NCBI GenBank assembly: GCA_024349245.1
Contig: JALDNG010000022.1
Location: forward strand, 12,408,501 to 12,472,500
DNA length: 64,000 nucleotides
DNA from: Neodontobutis hainanensis
Lineage: Eukaryota; Chordata; Actinopteri; Gobiiformes; Odontobutidae
Direction of reading: 5' to 3'
Below the pieces are notes generated by a model, which ran no database searches, was not told the DNA's origin, and saw nothing but the letters and a program-made list of their open reading frames with translations. Each line of letters begins with the position of its first letter. Positions within the stretch are counted from its first letter, which is position 1. Below are positions 50,336 through 61,906 of this stretch, in pieces. The position numbers were made by a program, and so were the translations under genes.

Positions 50336-53300
50336 TCACTTCTCCTGTTGTTCTTTTATTCCCTATCTTTCTCCCCTTTCCATCTTTTTATTTGCCTTCT
50401 CCTTCGTTTCTTTAGTCCATATTTATTCTCTGAAATTTGTTTAGACCGGTCCATCCCCTCAACTCAGCTCTGCATCAGTGTTGTGGGGCTCTGGTAAAGC
50501 CCATGCCTGAGAGAAGAAAGACATTCAGTGTGTTGGAAGCTTTCAGGAGGTGGGGCAGCTCTGACTATGGGAGGGGAGTCTATGGGAAGAGAGAGCGAGC
50601 TGGGTGTTCCATGAGAGTGGACCTCTGGGCAGTTGTGCGCTCTAATTCCCCTCAGCACTGAACAGCAGAGGGGACAAGAGAAGTATAAAAAAATTATGTT
50701 TTCAAGTGTGCAGGCAGGTGGATTATGGGAGCCCCTCTGTGTCAATTGATACTTACAGTATATATTAAATAAAAAAAAGAGATAAAAGAGTACAGTTTGT
50801 GATATCTGTATATAAAAAAAATTATGGATTACTTATAATGCTAATTTAGGGCATCGCCTTAACAGCTTCATTCACTGAAATTAAAGCTTCTAATACATTA
50901 TCAAGTCAAATAGATCAGAGTACAAGTAATGTTCCTGTAAAGTTCTTTAAAATGGTACACTGCAGAAATTAGACTGTACTAACCATTAAGTTACTGCTTT
51001 CACGTTTTGTTTAATAGCAAGGTAAACCTTGACCTCCTTCATTTTGCTTCAATTTTTTCAAACCCTACACAACTATCTCTTTCATATCTTGCCTTTCTAA
51101 CAGCCTTATACTTAAATATTATATTTTAGTAGACACGGTACAAGAAATGCAATCCAAAAGTGTCAAATCTTAATGGCTGTTATTTCTGATGCTAAAAGAC
51201 AAAAAGCAGAGTAAATTCTTGACGTCTGGATCCAATATACTGTTACTGACCTTCATCAGCCCTCCCTTTAAGCATAGTCTTTTAATACAAGTGTGCCTCT
51301 GCACCCCCACGTGACCTCTACCCTCTGACTTTAACTCACTGATGGCCACTGCACCAGGGGCTGTACCTCCTATTCAACTTTCAAACGCTCCATCATCTGG
51401 ATCTGTTTGCCCATGCTTTCTCTCTCCCCAAGGCCATGGAAAATAGCTGCATGGTTTGGGGCTGTTTCCTTTTTGGTGGAATTAACAGGTGCACCAGTAT
51501 TTGTTTCAACTTTCCCCATTACCACTGGATAATGGTAATAATAAACATGGCAAGGTCAGGTGTACGTTTGTGGCTATTTCTCTTCAGCTTCATATGGATT
51601 CTGTTTCTAGGCTTGTTGTTCTAACCAGAGCTACAGTTTCTCTGTGTGGTCGAAACAAACATGGAAGAATTTATATATAAATAAATTTGTAAATTGCAAT
51701 CTATTTAATAATAACGCAAAGACTGAAAAACTTATTCAAAGCTTTGAGACAAATAATTACCCAATACATCCAACAAAATCCATTAATTAATTTTAATTAT
51801 AATATATTATATATATTTCACTTTGTACATTTAATAAAATGAACCTTACTGGTATTTATGTGATGGTTATTAATTGGTTATTGTATTATTATTATTACTA
51901 CACAATACAAATGGAACATATCTGCAGGAATATTGAGTCTGGGTTGGAGACATATTTTTCATATTTTTGGTTTAGCTGTCTGCTTTTGCATATGTTTTCT
52001 GAGTTGCCACTGGGTGGCAAACCACAAAGACATAAAATGAGCTTGTGGTGATCTCAGTCCCTGCTCCACTAATTGGCAGCCATTTGCTTTAACTTCCATT
52101 ATAGCAGGTAGATATGCCGTCTTGTTCTCATATTACCTGTGTTCTACTTAAGTGAGTCATCAGATTTGGAAAGAGTTGGAGACAGACAGTTTAATGGCAC
52201 ACAGGGTCATCTAAGAGGAGCGAAGGTGGGAGGTCAAATGTTGCCATAATCCCATGCTCCAGGTTGAGCTCATAAATAAGAGCTCAGCAGCTGGATGGGA
52301 GGAGGAGGTAATTGATTTGGGGGAGGAGACATATTTCACCTACAGAGGAAACAGAGTTGACAAGCATCCAATCACATTATAATCATGGTTGGATTAGCAC
52401 CTCTAGTGCGGGTGTTGAGCAGTGCAGTAGTGTGGAAGTGATTTGGTATGTCTCTAAACTTACACTTTTTTCTCATTTTTATTGTAGATATCTGCAATTT
52501 CATACATAATAAAAGAGAAAGACCTGATTATTTATATCACCAATTGCTAGAAAGGCAATGCTTGTCATTACCTGTTGTATTCATCGTGTTACACAATTGA
52601 GGAGTGAAATTCTTCACTTAATGAAAAGTTACAAATATTTGTGAAAAACTTAAGCTTTTCAGCTCCTAAAACAATTTTAAATAGTCTTTTCCCTGTTCAC
52701 TGATCTCTAATGCTTCCATTTATTCTCTTACACTATAACCACCAACTCTCTCAGGCTTAAGGGCTCACTTCTAGACAAATGACGTAGTGATAAGGGCAAT
52801 TTTTTTTGCTTATTTTCATTGATAAACATGTTTTGATTGGCCCAACAATCCTAGTGCATACAGACTGAGACCTACAGGATATCAGGGGCAGGAGAGTGAC
52901 TGACTGTTTCCTGTATAGACAGGAAGTGCGGGCTTTTATGAGGGCATTGCATTGATTTCCTAGAATGCCAGGTCTGGGAGTGCAGCAAAATGGCACCTTC
53001 CTGTTGAGAAGAATACCATAGCAGCTATCTGACTCGCAATGTTTGTTGTGAGGCATAGGGAAAAATTGGATTGATGCCCCATGAGCTGCTAATTCCTTGA
53101 CCATTAGTCTGAAGAAAAAAAATGTATAGTGCACTTTTTAGTAAAGGCCAATCTAATAGATTTAAGTATTTCAATAGACATCATCCTTTATTTTAGTGTT
53201 TTTCTAGAGAAGATGTGCTTTGTTTTTGCTCCATGCACAACCAAAAGTTGGGGAAAAAGATGAATTACAAAGCCACATCTTTTACTGAAAATAAATTCAC

Positions 53301-55523
53301 TGTTGTATCTTGGCTATGGATTGAACTGTGTTTTAGTCTTCAAATATGCAAACTTTAAAAACAGCCTCCTTCCCAAACAGTAACAATGCAACTTTATAGG
53401 TGCTTTTTCAGACAGTGAAAGTTTACAGATTGTATGTTTTAAGGTTGACTGCTGGAGTTCTGCTTCTTCTTTGTGTATAATAGTTTCTGAGTATTTTACA
53501 TTCTTTTGACAATGCATCACGTCTTATTAGTATTTTAATCTTTTAAAACACCAAAATTATTAATATTTCCAATTCAACCATTGCTAATCAATGTTTTTAA
53601 TCAGTAGTATAAGTAGTGTGTGAAATCTGCATACCTTATTTTGTTGATGGTTTACATGTTCTAAACACAACTTGTATTATTCAAACGATATTTTATGCCC
53701 ACTCCATGCATTACAAATCCAAACAATGACAATATTGAACATTAAGAGTTCACCCATGTGTGTGATTATCTTTGATTATTGTCCTTTAGCACCTCTGTCT
53801 CAAGGCTGTCTTCTTAAACATACACAACCATTTGGAGTTGAACTTCTTGAGAAAGTCCTGGTGTTATGTTTCTACATTTGATATTTAGTGGGAAATGCTT
53901 AGACAGCAAAGGAGCATTCCACCACATTAGGACGTCCTGTACTAAGTGTGGTCTCTTGAGGCCTTTTCTCCATCCTTCCTTTCTTATTTTCCTCCTCCCC
54001 TTTCTCCTTACTTGATCCTCTCTTGCTCTTTTTCTTCACACTTACACTCCATCCTCCTCTGCCTCACCTTCTTATCATCCCACATCTCTCCTTCCCCCTC
54101 CCGCTGTTTCTCCAGCCCTAGTTTGGGGCCTGGACATGTGTCCTCCCTCTCCTCCCTGTGTTAGCCGGTGGTCTTGTGCAAAGTCCCAAGAGGACTGATG
54201 GTATTCTCCTCTGCAGAGTCCAGCAGACCAGGAGAGATGCCTTACGCAATTATCCAAGTTACTTCCAATGCAGAAGAATAAATCCTTTGTTTGCTCGTTC
54301 CTTCAGCATTATAAATTTCCTCATAAGTGCTGATAAATTATTAGTATCAGATATTGGGCCTTGTTCCAGGAAGGTCAAAAACATTACTCTAAAATGATGT
54401 GTGCGCTGGCTGTTTACATTCTCTGGAGCGTCTCCCCTCCTTCTTGCTCAGGTCAGGGGTGAGAGTTCAGAGGTGAGAGGCGAGGTTTTGGGCTGCTTCT
54501 CCTGAAGGAGAGGAGCTGGTGGTGGTGGTCCCCCTTGGTCCAGCCTCTGAGTTTAGTCTGAACCAAGAGAAGCCTCCTTCTACTCCCCTCCTGCACATCT
54601 GGCTGCCCCCAGAACACTCATTTGGAGGGAAAACAAGAATGTTTTTATTTCCCAGGAGAGAAGAAGAACTTTAGAGTGTAACCACAGAGTTAAAACACAG
54701 AGGCATCCTGGGCCCTTATACAGCCTGCTGTATTGCAGCATTTTTGCAAACTAGAGTTTATTTTGATGCATAGTCTTTGCTGTGCCTTTAAATATCCATA
54801 TTTACAGAAATCCCTTAATTTAGGTTAATTTAAATTTACTCATACCATAACTAATGTGTTTTGTTTAATTTAACTAAGAAATACATTAAGATTAATTAAA
54901 TATTTAGAAAATAAATGATTCAACTGACTGAAATGACAGTCATCTCATTTTATGACATGACATCTTTCTATAATATTAACCAGGTATTTTTCTGCCATAA
55001 CATAAAGTAATTGTGGTCTATAAAATACATTGTTGCTACTGTTCAGCTGTAAACATTAGCTGAATACATTGTTCCCAATAAAATAATTTTTGAATTAAGA
55101 TCCTGGGTCATTCCATTTATTACTGTAGTACTTTATTTTTACCCTGCTGTGTGACTTGTAATTGGTGTTATGACACATACTAGGGAAAGACACATGGACA
55201 CAAAGGCTAATGTTTCCAATATCAAAAGGTGACTTTCTTGTTTAGCTTGTAGTAAGATGCTATCAAAAAACAATTCCTTAAATTTACAGCGGTGCGCCAT
55301 CGTTCTTCCACTTTTGACTGTGAACGTTCTCAGATAGTCTTAACACACGTGTCACACACACACAGCTGGGCTCTATTACAGTCGTGTACAGTAGCCCTCT
55401 CTCCACCCCTCGCCTGCAGCCCTCTCTGTGGCTGTTATTGGAAATGTAGCACTGCTTCAGGAGCTTGCGCATTGTGGATTTATATGACACAGGTGCACGC
55501 TTTGGAAAGCACACACGGACAGA

Positions 55524-55542
55524 TACACACACTCACTCACAC

Positions 55543-55606
<64 letters not shown>

Positions 55607-55609
55607 TCA

Positions 55610-55666
<57 letters not shown>
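55524..55666. repeat. Compound (CA) microsatellite with internal ACTCACTCAC blocks
   Basis: Two AC tracts are interrupted by CACTCACTCACAC segments at about 55530 and 55605 and by single ACGCAC variants. The recurring interruption suggests that a block of the array was duplicated. The 158-residue ORF across it is largely His/Thr repeat and is not a gene. Confidence 0.97.
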
Positions 55667-56738
55667 GCGAGTGGTCCAGCCCGCAAAGGCTGGATCCAAT
55701 GTCAGCCACTTAATGTCTGCAGCACTCACAAGACACAACACACTTCAGACGCACTGCAATGTGTCTGAACCGCTTAGAGCTGTATCCAAACCAGGCTGAA
55801 AGCATCACCCAGTGTCTCTCATTTCGCCTGGATAACTCCATATGATTCTGATTTCTGATTTTGTGGATTGAATATGACAAAAATGTCTTCAATTTTAACT
55901 TAATATATTTTTCTCTTTGCCCTCAATGTCTAAGTTGCTTCTTTTGTTCTGGGAATATGCCAGGCATTTCCTGCATGCGCTATCCTAGTTTTCCAATAAG
56001 AGGGAGGCCCGAGGTATGTGCTGGCGTTCCTCGATGGTCCAGCACAGGCAGGAATACCAAGGGTATGGTTTCCCTCTGGAAAACAGACAAAGAAATTCCA
56101 GGAAGAGCTTTTTATTGCATACATAGCAAAAATACTATTACTATTAATACTTCAATCTCAGTCACTTTTTTTTTTTAATGGATTTACTCATATCCGAAAT
56201 ATCCCGTCAACTTAGAAAATGTAATTAACAAATCTCAAGACACTAATCAATTTCACAGTACATCTTGTTCCACAGGTATCAGTGTTTAGACTTGAATCTC
56301 AAGTTAAACAATCTGAGACGGCTGACCTCAAGAGATTGATGCTGTACACCCACGTGTAATGTATGTTCAACATATGTATCTCGTCAGCACATCCTCTGTG
56401 ATGTTCATCTCACTATATTAATGCACAGAGGGCAGGGAGGTTCTGTGTTCAGCACATGGTACTGGTTTAGCATGTTAGTGCTGATCACATCTTTACTGAA
56501 TATAAAGGTTGTGATGCTTGACTTGGTTTGACTTGTATCTTCTGTGTGTGTCGAAGAAGTGAGGTTTATGTTGCATGAGATTGTTTTATTGGACCTGAGG
56601 GCATTGTGTGCTTATATACCGCAGATATAGCTATAGCAAAAGTATTGTACCATGATGGATCTAATTTTTACTCTAGCATTGCATGTGTGTTGTGTGTAAC
56701 AAAAAATAATAAAGAAATTATGTTAAGAGACATGGCAT

Positions 56739-56818
56739 ATTTACATTTATTCATTTAGCTGACGCTTTTATCCAAAGCGACTTACATTGAGCTTTAACCA
56801 CTCTACCACTGAGCAATA
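56739..56818 (-). mobile_element. Internally deleted tRNA SINE fragment
   Basis: On the minus strand, a box A-like GCTCAGTGGTAGAGTGG is followed within about 15 bases by the GATAAAAGCGTCAGCTAAAT tail. That tail differs from the 61.7 kb copy at only 3 of 34 positions. Box B and the TCCTTGGGCAAGAC block, present in the other copy, are missing, which indicates an internal deletion. It could instead be a related SINE subfamily with a short body. Confidence 0.65.
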
Positions 56819-58499
56819 GATGTTAAATACATTAGAATCATCACCAATTACAACATATTTTGTGTTTGAATGATTCTGGACATATAGTATGGTATAATAT
56901 AGTATAAAGATGATACAATAAATGCATATTTTTGGCACTGCATCCTCAAATTTGACAGATGTTCATTTTAGTTACTTTTGTGCGGTAAGCCCAAGCTCTG
57001 TTGTTCAATGTGTTTAACAAAATTCTCCTTCTTTGCAGAGGCATAATGTTCTTGAATTCAGAATAATTTACTGAAATAGTATAGTAATACAGGTCAAACG
57101 TGATTTTACTAATCAACTTTACAAATTAAACTAGCAATTTGTCACTAACATTGGCATCAAGCTGAATAATGCTAGTGATTGAGACGCAACTACAACTGTT
57201 TGCAATAAGCTGGAACAGGACAGTATCACATTTTGTTAGCCACAACCACACCTGTATGATATAATTACCGCAAGTGGTTCCCAGTTCTTTAGAACTTGAT
57301 TGTGTTTATTAGATGCTTATCTAGATGCCTGTTTTGCATCATTTTGCTGGTTCCGTGGGTGTGCACTTAAGCAAGAAAAGACAGAGAAACTTGTAGATGC
57401 TTATCGAAGCAGCCTAATCACTACCATGTGCTTTATGGCCACTTGCTTTATTCATCCAGGCTGTTGGAATCTAAGCAATTAGTCTCCTTTCGCTTTCACA
57501 CATGGTCCCTCATGTTCATCACATAAACTGTCCCACTGAAAGATGACCTGGTCCTATCCTGGACTCACAGTTCTTCTCTTTTTCACCGCCCCAGGCTTTT
57601 ACTGCCTCTGAGCTCAGCCTGCTCACTCGGGTGGTCCACAAGCCTGGGAACCGGCCTCTTCACTCAGAAACACACATACACACCAAGCAGTGAAATTTTC
57701 TCCAGATCATATTTCCTTTGTTCAAAAAGATCTTTTAGTTTTTATTTTGGTAAGAGGCTAAGCTGCTGATAGTAAGATAGTGTTTAATTTGGTGTGGATG
57801 ATTATTTTACTTAAATTGGCTTTTAACAATGTTTTAACTCCAGTTTATAATAAAGCAGGTCTTACCACCCACTCACAAAGTCTAGCAATTCAAATACATG
57901 CTTGGTCCTCTCTCAATTATCAGGTGGTCTTAGATGTATATGTCTGATTTAAGGGGCAGGTACTGCAAACTAAGGATTTTACTGCTAGCTAACGCCGTAC
58001 TGCATACATAAGCTATTGTTTTGCGCGAGTGTGTGTGAGTGAAAAAGTGTCTTCCCACCCGGGAGATTATCCACATAATTATTATTTTTTATTGCAGAAA
58101 TTACGTTTATATCTAGACTGGGGGCTGCTGATAAAAAGCCCCAGTTAGTCCTTTTGTTACCACTGGCAATGTCACAACTACACTTTTTGCTGTAAGGGGC
58201 AGAGAATTATTAATCCTAAGTGATTTCACGGGTGGGGTTTATAAGAGGAATGTTAAACCATTCAGAGAAAGGTCAGACGTGAGGCGCAAAAAGGCGACAC
58301 TACACAGCCATTGTCAACAAGGAAGCAACGTTTGTGCCGCTAGTTAACATGGCCAGCAGTAGACCGGGCACCAGAGCGGTTTCATGTATTTTTATTCTTT
58401 GATGGATATTTAAAACTGAGACGAGAGCAGAAATAATCAGCCTCTCGGTAGCAGCGTCCACCATGTAGAATGACTTGGATTAGCCGCGCGATCTGAGTC

Positions 58500-58670
58500 A
58501 CTTGTGTATGACGTGTTCAGCAAACCACACCTTGCTGCAGTCAAACAGCTTGTGATTGGTCCATCCGCAAAATCGCTGAGGAAATGATTGCTGTAAGAAA
58601 GGGACCAGACCTGTCCTTCTTTAAAAAAAAAAAAAAAAAAAGGAAAACGGTCTGGTATACCAGGCTAGAA
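58500..58670. repeat. Possible repeat end with A-run hairpin (GGTCTGGTATACCAGGC)
   Basis: A run of 19 A (58623-58641) lies between ACCAGACC (58604-58611) and GGTCTGGT (58649-58656), which are exact reverse complements. The right arm overlaps a second palindrome, TGGTATACCA. The ordering suggests the end of a dispersed repeat inserted in either orientation, but I cannot name a family and do not see the other end. Confidence 0.3.
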
Positions 58671-59016
58671 TTTTGCCAGTCATTATGTGTTTGGAAAATC
58701 TGTACTTGACAACAGTATCTGGATCGTGAAGATAATGAGGGACCAAACTGCCAGCTATGGAACGTAATGGAAAAGATGGAGTAAGGAAACCACTCAAACG
58801 CAGAACTGGTGTTGTTTTGTCTGCTTGTGTGTATTATAAATACAGTCCAACACATACTGATGATGACTGAAGCTTTTATCAAAGTTTACGGATACAAAAA
58901 GAGGCATTGTTGTTGTTGCATTTGCGCCTCACTCAAGTTGCTGCTTCCTTCAGAATTTTAACTGTTATCATAACAAAAGATTCTTTGAATATTTAGATTC
59001 AAAGAAACATCCTTAG

Positions 59017-59060
59017 GCGTGAGTGTGCGTGTGTGTGTGTGTGTGTGCGTGTGTTTGTGT
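59017..59060. repeat. (GT) microsatellite with GC variants
   Basis: An interrupted TG tract with TGTGCGTG variants. Confidence 0.9.
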
Positions 59061-60394
59061 AAGGAAAGAAAATATTTCCCACTGAGTCTTTACAAGTTTG
59101 CTTGAAGGAAATTAGAACACTGCGGACGTTTGTTCTCTGTTGCGTTGCCTGCCAGTTGTGGCTGAAGTACAAAAAGTCTTTTGTTGTTTTGGGCAATTTG
59201 TTTAATTTTTAGATTCACAGAATTCTCCCAGTCCATGTCGGGATGCAAATTTGTTTTTGTTTTGAAAGGCAGTAATGTGTAATAAAGGCATAAATATGTT
59301 TGCAGTTTTTGCAGTTTGCAGGAAGGAGAATAGTTTATTCCTATACCTCTCCTTGAATAACTTGTCAGTATTGCAGTGGATGTTTATGCTGTGCAAGTGT
59401 TCATTATGCATACTCATACAACTGCAGGCTGGAGATTTGTCTGCCAATTATGTTTTTGGCCAGTAGTAACAGTTGAAATATTCAATGGATTTATTCACCA
59501 AGAGTTTAGAAGTTGTACTCTGAGAAATCAGCACATTTTCTACATATAATTATACATTGGTTTACGTATAATTACACAAATGTGCCAAGAGCTAGACTGC
59601 AAGGTTTATTTTAATAACACAAAGTTCGCCAAAAATATGTAAGGCTTGCACAAATGTAGGTGAAACTTTAAGTAGATTACCCAGTTAAGTCTCCAAGCTT
59701 GTGTACCATTATTCATTTTAAAAGCATAATCCAATTACTTTAAGTTTTTTGTATACTGAATTCAAAAGTTTAAATGTGTTGCCTTAATACTCCTCTTATT
59801 ACAGAATTGCCTTTCCTTAACTGATCTTTCTTAAATCATAAAACCTTTCACAAATAAAATTATCATACCCAATCAACCATGACCCATCTGATAGTTATAT
59901 TAGTGTTATTTTCAACTGGTACCTACCGTTTTAAAAGCTATATCACTCAAAAACAATACTGAACTAAAGGTCATATAATTTTACAGCCAAAATTCATAAA
60001 AGCATGTGTGTGTTACCAACCCAGTCAAACGCAAAAGCTTTCATGAGTCACAACACTTGCCCTCTCAAACATTTCTCCTTCTCTGGAGGAAGTGGGCTGC
60101 CCGCTGAGATGCAAACATCCTTCAGCGAGTCCCTGTGCAGCTCCACAGGAAGTTCTGGAGTAGAAGTGAAGGGGTAGAGTTAGTGCACCCTCAGGCACAT
60201 CACTGGAACGGATCCTTTAGTGTGTCGGAGGGAAGCAGCGGATATGTCAAACAAAAAATAGATGAGACGTAGATGATCTAAATATTTAAAGGGGTTCATT
60301 CTGGGAAGTTCATTGACAGATTTAGTATTGGGTGGTCAAGTAGCTTGAAGTGTCTAGAAACATTTCTTTTTGTAATTGTGTATTGCTGCAAACC

Positions 60395-60440
60395 TAACTT
60401 TTGTTCCCGTGGGGACAATAAAAAGTGACTGAACTGATCT
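60395..60440 (+). repeat. LINE 3'-tail remnant (L2/CR1-like)
   Basis: TTGTTCCCGTGGGGACAATA followed by short GAACTGATCT-like bases resembles the 3' ends of fish L2/Rex-type LINEs, which finish in a CCCC-GGG-AATAAA hairpin and a short repeat. No RT sequence adjoins it, as expected for 5'-truncated copies. The match is short. Confidence 0.35.
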
Positions 60441-61713
60441 AGGTTAAACAAAACACTAGTTACCTGAAGGTACTCAGGTGTCACTCTTGGCAGTACATGA
60501 ATATTATTTTTTATGCCAAGGCTCAAAGGTGTTGAAAGTGATGTATTCAAACATGCCTACAATATTAAATATGAAAGAGTTTTAACCTCTAATATTTTTC
60601 TAGCTGTTTTTGGCACAAACAAGATATCAGTTCATCATAATCAGACATTGTTAGGCTTGGATCTTTGATTTAGAGTAAAATAGATGAGAGCGGAACCTTC
60701 TCTGCTTGGTATAAGGAGCTGCTATAAGGAACAAACTTAACCTAAAGCTTTTTTTTCTGACAACACAGTAAGATTAAGCCATGATTATGTATGGTGCTTG
60801 CAGTTGTATGCATGTTCTCCCTGTGTCTTTGTAGGTTTCCACTACCACCAAAACCATGTACAATAGTCCCCCACACACACACATTTGAGAGATTTGTAAT
60901 CTCAGTGGGACTTTCCTGAATAAATAAAGCTTAAATATTATTTACACACAGTGGATTCAAACAAGAGCTAGTACAAGACGTCATATTCAACCTGTAATCT
61001 GTCAGTTCTGTAAATGTCTAAACTTCAATAGTTTATTATCTGTGCAGCCCTCGAGGTGTCAGAGCAGGGAACAATTTGAAGCAAGAGCCACAAGGCAGTG
61101 GGTCCCTGCTGAACAGCTCCAATCTAAACAAGCTCAGTGTATCTCTTTTCTCTCTCATAGCCAGGGGTGAGGCATCTGTTTCCTATGCTCAACATGTGGA
61201 GGCACTACATTCAATACACAAGCTTATGTTTACACCACTCTGGTCTTATCGTTGTCACTGGGCATGTTGCAGGAACATGTGGAAACACACACACCTCTGT
61301 CGGGCTGAGTAATCGCGTCTGTCAGCTTGATGTGGTTGACCATGTGTTATGTTTTGATGACACTGACTGTGATCACTTGTCCTTTTGGGTGTCATTTGGC
61401 CCTGAACTCTTTTTGTAAATGTTCTGATGTTATCATCTCTGTATCAGCAGGGACACCACTCTCATCTGATCTGCTCGCCCCACTGATAACAACACTACTA
61501 TGTGACTGCGCACATACTGTTGGGGTGGAGGCTCGAGCTAGTGAAGTTATGTTTATGAAGCTCTTTGTTTGTGTCATTGCTGCCAAGCCTGACGGCCACT
61601 GCCCACTGCTTTATCTGGGACTGACCTTATCTGTCGCCTCCCGGTTAATTTTCAGTCTACATCAGACTGTGATCATGCATTACTTTACTACAAAGAAAAG
61701 TATATGACAGGAT

Positions 61714-61906
61714 ATGTGCAAAGTGGCTCAGTGGTAGAGCGGTCATCCTATTACTGGAAGGTTGGCAGTTCGATTCCTGCTCTCCCCGAAGTTCATACTG
61801 TCATTGTGTCCTTGGGCAAGACACTTAACCCACCTTGCCTCCAGTGGTGTTGCTTAATTTAAGTTGTTTTAGATAAAAGCATCTGCTAAATGACTAAATG
61901 TAAATA
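61714..61906 (+). mobile_element. tRNA-derived SINE, near complete
   Basis: The head has a box A (GTGGCTCAGTGGTAGAGCGG, 61723-61742) and a box B (GTTCGATTCC, 61768-61777) at tRNA spacing. It is followed by a TGTCCTTGGGCAAGACACTT block found in tRNA-derived SINEs of percomorph fishes. The 3' end is a TAAAAGCATCTGCTAAATGA-type tail, shared with the 56.7 kb copy. No poly-A is present; the tail ends in an AAATGTAAAT motif. The copy appears little diverged in its promoter boxes. Confidence 0.8.

Noticed and set aside
52004..52020. Palindrome TTGCCAC-TGG-GTGGCAA as an NFI or CTCF site
   Set aside because: The half-site orientation is wrong for NFI, and the CTCF core lacks the AG dinucleotide. Short palindromes occur by chance.
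55292..55768. 158-residue ORF on the plus strand
   Set aside because: Much of it is His/Thr repeat encoded by the CA microsatellite.
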